DNA of 64,000 nucleotides from Acanthosoma haemorrhoidale (Eukaryota > Arthropoda > Insecta > Hemiptera > Acanthosomatidae). This document shows positions 8,948-16,861 of this stretch, piece after piece. The stretch lies in the NCBI GenBank assembly GCA_930367205.1, contig CAKNEZ010000029.1, positions 119,750 to 183,749 of the forward strand, written 5' to 3'. Below the pieces are notes generated by a model that saw only the letters and a program-made list of their open reading frames with translations, was not told the DNA's origin and ran no database searches. Both the position numbers and the translations under genes were made by a program. Positions within the stretch are counted from its first letter, which is position 1. Each line of letters opens with the position of its first letter.

Positions 8948-10180
8948 TTAATACAACTTTCTTACCAAACCAGTCCCCGCCTCATATTCGACGATCTTGT
9001 CGTGTATCGTGAGACAGTAGGCTCTCGTATCGTTAGGAAAATTTTTATTCATTTCGAATTCGAGTCTCATGTCGACTGTTGCATTCTTAACAGCTTCGCT
9101 TTGTTTAGAACAATCGACGACTACGATGGGCGCGAGCTCCATAAAATCTTGTCTATTCAATAGAGGTTCAGGATTGACTTTCCCGTAATAGCTGACTTGA
9201 AACCTAGAAAACATTTCGTAGAGTAGAGCCGTTTTTCCCTTGTCCCAATCCAAGTTGAGATCGTCATAAGGATACTGTTCCGAGTTGAGGAATAACTTTA
9301 TATTTCTTAAATCGCAGTGATCAAAGTTACTACAATCCTTATCTTTTCGTTTGAGTCTTCCGGTTTGGAAGGCGACAATAACATAACGTGGTTTTTCCAA
9401 TTGTGATGATGTTTTTACAGCCCAAGTTTCGTTTGGAGTTCCTGTAGGTAGAGCCAGGTGTTCATTCAAATCCCACGATCTGAAGGATATCGGAAGTTTC
9501 TGATTCTTGTCTATTACTTTAAGAATTCTCAATCTCTGTTCATCGGAAAGCTTGACATGCGGTACTTTCCATATCAGCTTATCCAATTTAATATCCACAT
9601 TGTCGGTATTGTTAATTCCAAAAACGGAGTTGTAATCTGTATTTGATCTGATAAGAATCAATTCCTGCTTTACGTTTAGGAGTATATGTTTGAAATCTTC
9701 AGCAAACCCGAGAAGGACATGAAGTGGTATGCAAACGTTAAAATTACCATTCTTTACAATAGATAGCGTTTTATTTTTGCTAGGAATAATCCATCCTCCA
9801 TTTTCTAACCCTTTGATGGTGTTGGGAGTTTGCGATACGTAGCCTTTTAATGTGCTAGTTATTCCAGGATTGCGAACTTTATCTATCTCTATACCGTTTA
9901 ATTCGTAGCGTATTTCATCGAAGAGGAATGCAAAACCGTTGTTCGATATAGAAGTTTCGGTACTAGGAGTCCCATCAGCTTTGGTCACTGAGATCGACCC
10001 CTCTAAATAGATAAAACTATGAGCCGGTAGGGTGTATAGGTCTTGCTGTTGAATCGGGATTCTTATTTCATCCGACTTGTTCAGTGTCGATGAGGCGTAA
10101 GGTTGATGCGTATGATACTCGAAAGTACTTATGGCCTCATCGAAAAGAATATCAGAAGAAATATTTAAAATGTTATACAT
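8948..10180 (-). CDS. MCP: Major capsid protein (double jelly-roll)
   Basis: 410 residues, beta-rich throughout. Its position beside a penton-like protein, adenain-like protease, PLA2-fold protein and packaging ATPase is that of the Polinton/adintovirus hexon, which trimerises to tile an icosahedral shell. Recognisable features are the N-terminal FEYHTHQPY region, FLFDEIRYELNG (about residue 87-98) and the C-terminal LDWDKGKTALLYEMFSRFQ. No motif alone proves the fold; the call rests on resemblance to Polinton capsids and gene order. ATG at 10180; a TATAAAAG box for this direction lies about 120 nt upstream, inside the small basic gene. The inverted copy at 21940 keeps only the first ~305 residues. 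Confidence 0.85.
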   Translation of the reverse strand: MYNILNISSDILFDEAISTFEYHTHQPYASSTLNKSDEIRIPIQQQDLYTLPAHSFIYLEGSISVTKADGTPSTETSISNNGFAFLFDEIRYELNGIEIDKVRNPGITSTLKGYVSQTPNTIKGLENGGWIIPSKNKTLSIVKNGNFNVCIPLHVLLGFAEDFKHILLNVKQELILIRSNTDYNSVFGINNTDNVDIKLDKLIWKVPHVKLSDEQRLRILKVIDKNQKLPISFRSWDLNEHLALPTGTPNETWAVKTSSQLEKPRYVIVAFQTGRLKRKDKDCSNFDHCDLRNIKLFLNSEQYPYDDLNLDWDKGKTALLYEMFSRFQVSYYGKVNPEPLLNRQDFMELAPIVVVDCSKQSEAVKNATVDMRLEFEMNKNFPNDTRAYCLTIHDKIVEYEAGTGLVRKLY

Positions 10181-10183
10181 TTT

Positions 10184-10345
10184 TTAAAATTTTTTCAAAT
10201 GAAATCCTAAACGTCGTAAAAATAATTTGTTCTCTGATGTTAACCTTACCGAACGTTTCTTTAAACTAGTTGAGTTGTGAGATTTTTCTTCTCTTTTATA
10301 GGCATAAATCTTCTTAGGAGAATAGCGATTAAAATCAATAGCCAT
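10184..10345 (-). CDS. 53-residue basic virion-type protein
   Basis: A small open frame between the penton-like and capsid genes. It overlaps the end of the penton-like gene by 11 nt in another frame and stops 3 nt before the capsid ATG. The peptide is very basic (about 17 Lys/Arg in 53 residues), begins MAIDFNRYSPKK and ends RRLGFHLKKF. Tight packing between two capsid genes, length and charge suggest a small DNA- or capsid-binding virion component, comparable in size and charge to adenoviral core peptides; function not established. The same frame is intact in the inverted copy, but that is not independent evidence. Confidence 0.62.
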   Translation of the reverse strand: MAIDFNRYSPKKIYAYKREEKSHNSTSLKKRSVRLTSENKLFLRRLGFHLKKF

Positions 10346-11036
10346 ATTTTCTTATATGCAATCTTGCCGTTATGGTCTCTCCGCGAAAATTTATCAGTTG
10401 TCCGTTTTGGTCTAATATTCTCAGAGTGATATTTTCAACCGTTCTCACGTTGATCGGGTGATAAATGACTGGAGAAGGACTTTCGACGATTTTATATCCA
10501 GGATCTACGGTCGGGAAGAATTGATGTATGATGTGATTCGGCTCACCGTTCAGATAAGAACCAGTAGCTATGTTACAGTGTATGGATATAACGTTAACCT
10601 TCATAATTTCTACAATATCATCTGAGACGTGGTAGCCCTGTTTAGGCTCTAATACGGTATTTGGTTCATTGAATCCCAAAAGCGGTCCGATGGAATTCGG
10701 TTTGTCGGGGACATTGAAGTATACCTTTTGAGTTGAGCGTAATTCCGTCTTTAGAGTATTGTTATTACCTCTGAGGAGAATACCATCGTTGTCTTGAATG
10801 TTTTCTTCGAGATATGTGGAAATAGACTCGATATCATAGGATCCTTCAGGTATCTGAATCTTTTGCTCGCCAAAATAAAACATATCACATTCATTTTGTA
10901 TTATGTTTGGTATGGTGTTGTAAGTTTCAAAAGAAAGGAGACCTATCTCATAATTATTTTCACTCAAATCTATAAAGGGAAAAAAGTTTGCCGATAAAAC
11001 GTTTGATTTACCCGACAGCGTTACCGTCAGATTCAT
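10335..11036 (-). CDS. Penton-like minor capsid protein (single jelly-roll)
   Basis: 233 residues, beta-rich, in the usual place of the Polinton minor capsid protein that forms the five-fold vertices. Starts MNLTVTLSG and has an N-terminal strand pattern with NNYEIGLLSFETYNTIPNI, then IPEGSYDIESI. Upstream, a TATAAATA box lies exactly 37 nt before the ATG with a TCA initiator 33 nt downstream of the box, implying a leader of only a few bases. It is followed directly by the small basic gene and the capsid gene. Assignment is by resemblance to Polinton penton proteins and by synteny. Confidence 0.78.
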   Translation of the reverse strand: MNLTVTLSGKSNVLSANFFPFIDLSENNYEIGLLSFETYNTIPNIIQNECDMFYFGEQKIQIPEGSYDIESISTYLEENIQDNDGILLRGNNNTLKTELRSTQKVYFNVPDKPNSIGPLLGFNEPNTVLEPKQGYHVSDDIVEIMKVNVISIHCNIATGSYLNGEPNHIIHQFFPTVDPGYKIVESPSPVIYHPINVRTVENITLRILDQNGQLINFRGETITARLHIRKYGY

Positions 11037-11058
11037 TTTTGATATCTTATACAGATTT

Positions 11059-11415
11059 TCATCCGTATTTATACAGAAATTGAAGACACAAATGCCCGCA
11101 GTAGGGTGTGTTCCATTTTTGGTAATTGCTTCTGTTATAATATATGGTGGTGCCTTTCAAATAATCCGACAACTCTGGTGGGGGTCTCAAATTACCGAAT
11201 GGATCGAAATATAAAACATTCTCGCCTTTTTTGATGTAACATACCCAATGAGTGCCGGGGCGATCACTCGTATCGAAATTAACAATTGCACTTTCATTCA
11301 GTCTGATTTTGTATGGTAACCTGTCAATCATGAACACTCCTCTAAAATGAGGAACTCCTATCGCATATTTTTCCAATTCTGTGTCCGTTAAAGCCCTCGA
11401 AGGGAGTGAGGATAG
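11059..11415 (-). CDS. PRO: Adenain-like maturation protease (no ATG at the expected start)
   Basis: Cysteine protease of the adenain/Ulp1 type that cleaves virion precursor proteins. Catalytic residues: His in GTHWVCYI, Asp in YFDPFG, Gln in NYQKWNTPYCG and nucleophile Cys in the same segment. The N-terminal RALTDTELEKYA...FRGVF region, typical of insect Polinton proteases, is present but has no ATG. It lies in frame with the upstream PLA2-type gene, directly after its UGA stop, which is followed by CUA, a known readthrough context. The first in-frame ATG (11331) would drop about 28 residues. Expression could be by readthrough, non-AUG start, or lost if the start was mutated. Confidence 0.82.
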   Translation of the reverse strand, partial: LSSLPSRALTDTELEKYAIGVPHFRGVFMIDRLPYKIRLNESAIVNFDTSDRPGTHWVCYIKKGENVLYFDPFGNLRPPPELSDYLKGTTIYYNRSNYQKWNTPYCGHLCLQFLYKYG

Positions 11416-12243
11416 TCAAATACCCTCCTCTCCTCTATGATATAAACCGTAACCTTTTCTGTACGGTTTTAAGTATAGCCCACTACCTATTTTCTGTTCT
11501 TCCATTTTGAGGTTATGTCTTTTCATCTCTTCGAGTTTTTCTTTCGCATCTTTCGCTTCGTTTACCGCTTTGGCTATAGCAGACGCGCCTCCGGCCAGGG
11601 AGCCGATCGCCGATAGCCCCGCCATTATGGGTACCAGAAGTGGTAAGAATCCTCCGCTCTTTGGTAATGGTAAAATTCTAGGTGAGCGAGGAATAGAATC
11701 GTATTTTTTCAAAAAACGTTTGGCTTTTGTCAGGGCTAATCGCGATGCTTTACTTAGAGATGACACGTCCTTTACACGCGCAGCATCGATTATATTTCTG
11801 AATTTGAGACTCTTTGTTTTCCTCTGAATTTTTTTTCTTTTCACAAAATCATTACCATTGGTCTCCTTTTTCTTTCGTCTATTTATTTTGTTTACTAATC
11901 CAGCTCCTAAATGAACTTTAGCTTTCATAGCGTTTGTAACTGCCCAGCCAAATGCTTTTTCACTCGGAGACGAATCTTTAGCTAGAACTCTCTGCCAAGC
12001 TTTTTCTGCAAGAATGCGATCAGCCTCTGACCTTTTATTGCTATCAGTATATTGATGATAAATGATATCGTGTTCTTTGCACGCTCGATCTAAAGGGTTT
12101 ATTCCCCCGTCTCCTCGATCTAAACGTTTTTTTAACTTCGTGCCAGGACCGCAAAAATGGTAACCAGGTAGGTGAGCTTCAAATGGGAGCCGATCTATAA
12201 GTCTGTTAATTAAGCCTCTTCCTCCTTTAATCACTTTAGTCAT
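11416..12243 (-). CDS. PLA2-domain minor virion protein
   Basis: 275 residues. The N-terminal half has a parvovirus-like phospholipase A2 core: calcium loop CGPG (residues 31-34) and catalytic HD (58-59) in CKEHDIIYHQY. In parvoviruses this enzyme breaches endosomal membranes; a comparable membrane role here is inferred. The middle is lysine-rich. A hydrophobic glycine/alanine segment (about 195-225, LVPIMAGLSAIGSLAGG) followed by a helix AKAVNEAKDAKEKLEEM resembles membrane-active minor capsid proteins of adenoviruses. C-terminus has the repeated GLYLKPYRKGYGLY. TATAAATA sits 37 nt before the ATG with TTCAGT 34 nt downstream of the box, giving a leader of about 3 nt. Ends UGA-CUA before the protease frame. 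Confidence 0.85.
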   Translation of the reverse strand: MTKVIKGGRGLINRLIDRLPFEAHLPGYHFCGPGTKLKKRLDRGDGGINPLDRACKEHDIIYHQYTDSNKRSEADRILAEKAWQRVLAKDSSPSEKAFGWAVTNAMKAKVHLGAGLVNKINRRKKKETNGNDFVKRKKIQRKTKSLKFRNIIDAARVKDVSSLSKASRLALTKAKRFLKKYDSIPRSPRILPLPKSGGFLPLLVPIMAGLSAIGSLAGGASAIAKAVNEAKDAKEKLEEMKRHNLKMEEQKIGSGLYLKPYRKGYGLYHRGEEGI

Positions 12244-12326
12244 ACTGAAGAGAGCTTTTCATCGCCCACTACTATTTATACCGTGGACCGAGGGTTTTTT
12301 TCCGTTTAGTTGAAACAGAAGAAAAA
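12244..12326. promoter_or_regulatory. Divergent promoter between PLA2-type and ATPase genes
   Basis: Only 83 bp. On the minus strand TATAAATA (about 12273-12280) and a TTCAGT initiator (12244-12249) serve the PLA2-type gene. On the plus strand no TATA is evident; a TTTAGTTG sequence at about 12305 could be an initiator for the ATPase. Confidence 0.65.
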
Positions 12327-13025
12327 ATGCGATTGGAACAGCAGAAAGAAAAAATTCAAATACTAGACGTCATCCCGAAGGATCTAGTAAAACGAAACGA
12401 GATTAAACGTCATGGACCTTTATTACCAGATAGTATAAGGGCGATAATTTGTGGTCCGAGCGGATGTGGAAAAACCAATCTTATAATAAGCCTTTTATTA
12501 GACCCGAAAGGACTCAAATTTGAAAATATTTACTTATACGGTAAAATGTTGAACCAACCTAAATATGATTATCTACGTTTAGTAATGGAAAGAGTACCGC
12601 AGATCGGTTATAATACTTTCACCGCTAATGAACATGTAATCGACCCTGAAGAAGCAAATGAAAATTCCATTTTTATTTTTGATGATGTCGCTTTGGAGAA
12701 CCAGGATATTATACGCAAGTTTTTCTCCATGGGGAGACACAAACACCTCGATTGTTTTTATCTTACACAAACGTATACGAGAATACCAAAACATCTCATT
12801 AGAGATAATGTTAATTTTGTTATACTTTTTAATCAAGACGATCTTAATTTAAAACACGTTTATAACGATCATCTAAGTTCACCTGATATTCCATTCCAAA
12901 CATTTAAAGACATGTGTTATTTGTGCTGGAAGGATGATCCCCACGAATTCATTGTAATTGATAAGACATCACCTAGTTCTTCAGGACGGTACAGAAAGGG
13001 TTTCGATTCATTTATAATTTTATAA
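12327..13025 (+). CDS. ATPase: Genome-packaging ATPase (FtsK/HerA superfamily)
   Basis: 232 residues. Walker A GPSGCGKT at residues 43-50, Walker B SIFIFDDV near 113-120, followed by a sensor-like FFSMGRHKHLDCFYLTQTY in which the TQT step is typical of the A32-type packaging ATPases. The enzyme would pump DNA into the preformed capsid. ATG at 12327 is followed by a short basic lead-in. It starts the plus-strand block ATPase - DUF8207-like - fibre-like - integrase, and the frame is intact. A second copy with the same protein is at 19095-19793. Confidence 0.93.
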   Translation: MRLEQQKEKIQILDVIPKDLVKRNEIKRHGPLLPDSIRAIICGPSGCGKTNLIISLLLDPKGLKFENIYLYGKMLNQPKYDYLRLVMERVPQIGYNTFTANEHVIDPEEANENSIFIFDDVALENQDIIRKFFSMGRHKHLDCFYLTQTYTRIPKHLIRDNVNFVILFNQDDLNLKHVYNDHLSSPDIPFQTFKDMCYLCWKDDPHEFIVIDKTSPSSSGRYRKGFDSFIIL

Positions 13026-13057
13026 AAAGAAGAGCGTAACTGATATTAAAATCAGTT
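13021..13057 (+). promoter_or_regulatory. TATA/initiator for the DUF8207-like gene
   Basis: TATAAAAA at 13021, overlapping the ATPase stop, with TCAGTT at 13052 (33 nt from T to A). AACTGAT (13038-13044) and ATCAGTT (13051-13057) form a small hairpin that includes the initiator. The implied leader before ATG 13064 is about 10 nt. Confidence 0.55.
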
Positions 13058-13063
13058 TTAAAT

Positions 13064-14113
13064 ATGAAGCGTTCGATACTGCAAGATATCGTTACAACAA
13101 GTAAACATTTGCGAAAAAAATTCAAAAATCTCCGTGAAGAACTTAATCAGTCTGACGAAGATTTCAAAAGGACTTTGAAACCTATAACTGAACCTCTTTA
13201 CCAGTTAACTTCTCATTTAATGAAATCTTCTTCTAAAGAGGAGCCATTGGAGGAGGATTTGATTAGCAAAAGTGTAAAAAAAGAAAGTGAAGATAATTTC
13301 ATAAACGGAACTGAAACTTCTTACGCCCAACTGGAGCAAGGTCCTTCTACATCGACCCCTATTCGGCATAAACAGCCTTCAATAGAAAAAAGATTTGGAT
13401 CAGATGACGATAATGATGATGACAGTGAAGAATCAAAAGAGGAGAAAACAAAGTTAACTCCCTCTCGAATGCAGGAAATATTAAAATCAACTCCAGAAGG
13501 TAGAAGAATATTACAAGCCCGATTACAACTCTTCCAATTAGGCTCACTGATATCTCCTTATATGGAAAAATATATTACCGGTGATACCGAGGATATGGAT
13601 ACGAGGTATGGTATTAGAATGCTCCCTCAAGGCGGTATGGCCATCGGAAATTCAAAAGTTACAGTTACAAAAGACGTCATCACTATTGGTGATGAAAAAA
13701 AGAAACAATATAAGAGTACTCCAGGTCTATACCAGTTATTATTTATGAAAGAGCCGAAAGGTTATAATCGGAAGGATTTAGACGTTTATAAGGAAATAGT
13801 AGATTTGACGAATACTCACAGACAACATTATAGTAAAGAAAAACCTTTAGCAGGTAATCGAGGATTAAAATACAAGAATATCATATCTCCCTTGTTTAAA
13901 CCTAAGGAATCGTCATCATCCGGAGACAAATCCGGAAAAGGTTATAACTGGATGCGAGAAGGTGAAACTGTGTACGAACATTGGGATAATCCTAACGAAT
14001 TAGTGGATCGTCTGAGACTTTTGATAGCATCGACATCGAGCGGTCACAGGGGGCATCAAAATGAGATAAATTCTATAATAGAGGAGCTCCGAGAAGCTAA
14101 TATAATTTACTAG
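13064..14113 (+). CDS. Polinton protein with DUF8207-like C-terminal region
   Basis: 349 residues, function unknown. The N-terminus is basic with heptad-like spacing (residues 1-50). The middle is acidic and low complexity (DDDNDDDSEESKEEK near 110-128). The conserved part (about 135-290) includes TPEGRRILQARLQLFQLG, GLYQLLFMKEPKGY and GNRGLKYKNIISPLF, the pattern I associate with the insect domain DUF8207. C-terminus is Ser/Gly-rich then helical. It always sits in the late structural block next to the ATPase and fibre-like gene in such elements, so a virion or scaffold role is likely but unproven. Intact copy at 18007-19056. Confidence 0.75.
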   Translation: MKRSILQDIVTTSKHLRKKFKNLREELNQSDEDFKRTLKPITEPLYQLTSHLMKSSSKEEPLEEDLISKSVKKESEDNFINGTETSYAQLEQGPSTSTPIRHKQPSIEKRFGSDDDNDDDSEESKEEKTKLTPSRMQEILKSTPEGRRILQARLQLFQLGSLISPYMEKYITGDTEDMDTRYGIRMLPQGGMAIGNSKVTVTKDVITIGDEKKKQYKSTPGLYQLLFMKEPKGYNRKDLDVYKEIVDLTNTHRQHYSKEKPLAGNRGLKYKNIISPLFKPKESSSSGDKSGKGYNWMREGETVYEHWDNPNELVDRLRLLIASTSSGHRGHQNEINSIIEELREANIIY

Positions 14114-14141
14114 AATTTTGATTGTACGCAATAGTAACGCT

Positions 14142-14666
14142 ATGTCCACTAACAAGTTCGGATCTCACATTCAGAAAAAACAACACCACCGACTTAAAAA
14201 AATAGAAGAAAAATTGAATCTTTTGAAGGGAGAAGCGAGATTTCAATTACTTCTCAAGGACTCTAATACCCTAGATGTAGGAAAAAGACGGATCGTTAAT
14301 ATAGCAACAGGTATAGCGGGGAATGATGTGCCCAGTAAATTTTATGTCGATACACTCGCAGTGTATTATACAGATTTAAAAAATTGGCCTGGGAGCTGGA
14401 TTAACGGTAATCGTAAGCGACTAGTAAATTTTTCAGATCCAGTTGATGACAAAGACTTGTCAACTCGAGGATTCGTCGAAAAAACAGCACTTTGTATTCC
14501 CAAAAACAAATTTGGTGAAATAATTCACAATAAATACGATGCTAAATCCAGAACGATTTCAAACGTATCAGATCCTAAAGAGAAACAGGATGTTGTTACT
14601 TTGGACTACGCTCTGAAAAATTTTGTATCTAAGGATGGAAGGAGTAAAGGAAGCGATAGTAACTGA
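14142..14666 (+). CDS. Fibre-like protein with three shaft-type repeats
   Basis: 174 residues from the ATG at 14142. After a basic helical N-terminus (residues 7-30) come three related repeats at about 49-71, 92-114 and 137-159, each of the form basic-hydrophobic-xNxxxP/G-x4-D-x5-(Y/F)V. This is the motif seen in phage tail fibres and other trimeric viral shafts, where a loop links short beta turns. I therefore propose a trimeric spike or fibre base; the likely receptor-binding role is inference. The C-terminal 32 nt overlap the integrase start in another frame. Intact copy at 17454-17978. Confidence 0.62.
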   Translation: MSTNKFGSHIQKKQHHRLKKIEEKLNLLKGEARFQLLLKDSNTLDVGKRRIVNIATGIAGNDVPSKFYVDTLAVYYTDLKNWPGSWINGNRKRLVNFSDPVDDKDLSTRGFVEKTALCIPKNKFGEIIHNKYDAKSRTISNVSDPKEKQDVVTLDYALKNFVSKDGRSKGSDSN

Positions 14667-15564
14667 ACTACATAAACCGACTCGTAAAAATTATCCCAGG
14701 AGGAAAACAATCTTAAAAGGAATCGATGATTTATGGCAAATAGATTTGGTAGAAGTTCAACCGTTAGCAAGATTCAATAGAGGTTTCAAATACCTATTAA
14801 CTGTCATCGATTGCTTTTCGAAATACGCTTGGGCAGAACCGGTAAAAAACAAAACTGGACAATCCGTATCAACAGCTTTGAATAACATTTTCAAAAAAAG
14901 TTTGAGAAATCCGAAAAATATTCAAAGCGATAACGGAAAAGAGTTTTATAATTCATTTTTTCAAAACCTCATGACGAAAAGAGCTATTAATCACTACAGC
15001 ACGTTCACTACAAAAAAAGCTGCTATAGTCGAGCGATTCAATCGTACTCTCAAAACAATGATGTGGCGTGCCTTTAGTCTCCGAGGGAGTTACAAATACC
15101 TAGATATCTTACCGAAGATTTTAGAAAAGTACAATCATTCTGTTCACAGGACTACTGGTTATAAACCAATTGACGTCAAGTCTTCACAAGATGAGCAAAT
15201 AATTACAGATAAATTATATTCGCCGACTACTAGAGGAGTAAATAATAAACACAAATACAAAGTCGGCGACTTTGTGAGAATATCAAAGTTCAAAAGTATT
15301 TTTGCGAAAGGTTACACTCCTAATTGGTCTGCTGAGATATTTAAAATTGTCAAGATTAATAAAACAAGGCCTACCACTTACATTCTTGAAGACATGAAAG
15401 GTCAACCTATTTTAGGATCCTTTTACGAACCAGAGATAAACAAAACAAAACATCCTAACGTTTATTTAGTAGAAAAAGTATTAAAAAAGAAAGGAAATAA
15501 ATTATATATCAAATGGTTGGGCTTAAATGAAAAAACTTGGATTCATAAAAACGATGTACTTTAG
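14635..15564 (+). CDS. INT: Retrovirus-type integrase with C-terminal chromodomain
   Basis: 309 residues from the ATG at 14635. The rve core has the DDE triad: D37 in WQIDLVEV, Asp near 98 in QSDNGKEF, and Glu near 132 in IVERFNRT. A C-terminal chromodomain-like segment (about 275-309: VEKVLKKKGNKLYIKWLGL then TWIHKNDVL) may guide target choice. The N-terminal zinc-binding HHCC region is not obvious; the protein begins just before the TELHKPTRKNY segment that opens many insect Polinton integrases. It inserts the element, usually with a 6-bp target duplication. The frame is intact, overlaps the fibre-like gene, and ends 36 bp before the right TIR boundary. Confidence 0.93.
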   Translation: MEGVKEAIVTELHKPTRKNYPRRKTILKGIDDLWQIDLVEVQPLARFNRGFKYLLTVIDCFSKYAWAEPVKNKTGQSVSTALNNIFKKSLRNPKNIQSDNGKEFYNSFFQNLMTKRAINHYSTFTTKKAAIVERFNRTLKTMMWRAFSLRGSYKYLDILPKILEKYNHSVHRTTGYKPIDVKSSQDEQIITDKLYSPTTRGVNNKHKYKVGDFVRISKFKSIFAKGYTPNWSAEIFKIVKINKTRPTTYILEDMKGQPILGSFYEPEINKTKHPNVYLVEKVLKKKGNKLYIKWLGLNEKTWIHKNDVL

Positions 15565-15599
15565 AAGAATTAACAAAAATATATCCGATAGCAAATAGT

Positions 15600-15958
15600 G
15601 GACCGATCGAGTATGGCGTGGAAAAATTTTATAAGTGTTATGGGTATAATTTTTCTTATTTAATTGTTTTATTAATAATTTTTTTGATAAATTAACTTTG
15701 TGCTTATTAATAATAGGTGGTGTAATAGACCCCGATTACAGAGGCACCATTAAAGTTATTTTATGTAATCATCACAAAGAAGATTACCACATTAAAAGAG
15801 GGAACAAAATCGCTCAACTTATTTTGGAAAAATGCAACTTACACATCCCAGCACTTCATATAGACTTCAACGAAGAACTACCTCCAGACCTCGATGTCGT
15901 ATTTAACCAGCCAAATAATGAAAGAAACGAAGGAGGATTCGGATCGACAGGAAAATAA
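15600..15958 (+). pseudogene. 3' part of dUTPase in the right TIR
   Basis: Mirror of 1302-1660. It starts inside exon 2 at the DRSS motif, crosses intron 2 and carries all of exon 3 with its stop at 15956-15958. It lacks exon 1 and the start codon, so it is not a working gene by itself; it exists because the TIR boundary falls inside dUTPase. It also provides the 3' flank of the integrase gene (stop at 15564), including downstream AATAAA-type signals. Confidence 0.85.
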
Positions 15959-16154
15959 AAAAATATTTGTTTTATATTTGTAGAAATAAAAATATATCGG
16001 ATAGCAAAACATTTTATCTTCTTTTTTTATGTTTTATTTCAATTAATCTACATCTTAGCATTGTTACGTAACTCTATCATTAAACGAGAATCTGCATCGA
16101 GATCAAGGTTAGCAAGCGATGGAGAGGGAGTGAGAATGAGAGGGGGGACCAGGC

Positions 16155-16162
16155 TATAAAAG
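16155..16162 (+). promoter_or_regulatory. TATA box facing outward in the right TIR
   Basis: TATAAAAG in a GC-rich context (AGGCTATAAAAGCGGGG), embedded in a conserved GC-rich block of an otherwise AT-rich TIR; mirrored at 1098-1105 on the minus strand. Each would drive transcription out of the element towards the flank. No gene follows, so it may drive an end transcript or read-out. Confidence 0.5.
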
Positions 16163-16517
16163 CGGGGTACCATCAGGACGGCATGGTGCTTGGTGCCTCA
16201 AAACTAATATATGATTAAGAAATCTAAATCAAAAACTTTAATAATATCCTATAAATAAGAAATCTGAATCAAAAACTTAAGTAATATCATTAACTTATCT
16301 TATCTAATAATATCCTATAAATAAGAAATCTGTATCAAAAACAATATCATTAACTTATCTTATCTCAAACTAATCTATGAATAAGAAATCTAAATCAAAA
16401 ACTTAAATAATATTCTATAAATAAGAAATCTTAAACAATCCTATACATAGGAAAATATCAAACCTTAAGAAATCTCAAACTAACCTATGAATAAGATATC
16501 TTAAACTTACTCCTATA

Positions 16518-16565
16518 ATAGAATGGCCGTGTTCTGGCGCGAAGCGCCAGAACCGGCCATTCTAT
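16518..16565. repeat. Terminal hairpin, right
   Basis: Identical inverted counterpart of the hairpin at 695-742, with the same bulge and loop. Its presence at both ends supports reading it as part of the element's terminus. Confidence 0.85.
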
Positions 16566-16861
16566 ACTACTCAAATATTCGAGGCTTCACCACCAAGCTT
16601 TGATACTAATTATTGAACTCTATGTTGATCGGTCAACGATATAACATAAAATACCAACCATTCCGTTTGATCCGGATCGTCATATTCGGTCAAGGTTTTT
16701 GGTATTAGACGGTAAGTAGTTTCAAATTGCTGTAAAACTTTTTTATCCACAATGCCTTTCGACAGATCATAAATTCTTTGAATGCGCTGAAAAAGTCTTA
16801 TTTTTTTTGCTTTATAAATTATTAAAGACGAGTCAATTGCCTTTTTCTCACTAATTTTCAA
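16563..16861 (-). pseudogene. BEL/Pao gag fragment, right side, internally deleted
   Basis: Inverted copy of 171-690. About 228 bp are missing between the TEYD and QTEW parts, which fuses the two ends in frame and removes the LPKLELP motif. It ends at the right hairpin like its partner. Confidence 0.68.

Larger units (their letters stand above)
690..16570. mobile_element. Polinton/Maverick (adintovirus-like) element, nearly complete
   Basis: A 15.9-kb self-synthesising DNA transposon or endogenous virus. Seen: protein-primed PolB, retrovirus-type integrase, FtsK/HerA-type ATPase, adenain-like protease, double-jelly-roll capsid and penton-like protein between long inverted terminal repeats. 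This is the diagnostic Polinton gene set; the pairing of PolB with a DDE integrase and a PLA2-domain minor protein matches the adintovirus group of animal Polintons. The ends are placed at the mirrored hairpins (695-742 and 16518-16565), because a BEL/Pao gag fragment starts immediately outside them. The inverted identity continues outward to 1 and 17031, so the exact termini and the expected 6-bp target duplication cannot be fixed here. Gene blocks are divergent at 5.8-6.4 kb and at 12.24-12.33 kb. Confidence 0.93.

Noticed and set aside
11507..11827. 106-codon frame on the plus strand opposite the PLA2-type gene.
   Set aside because: Antisense shadow; composition dominated by the complement of lysine/alanine-rich codons.
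12579..12836. Open frame opposite the ATPase gene (and its mirror at 19284-19541).
   Set aside because: Shadow of the ATPase coding sequence, with no recognisable domain.
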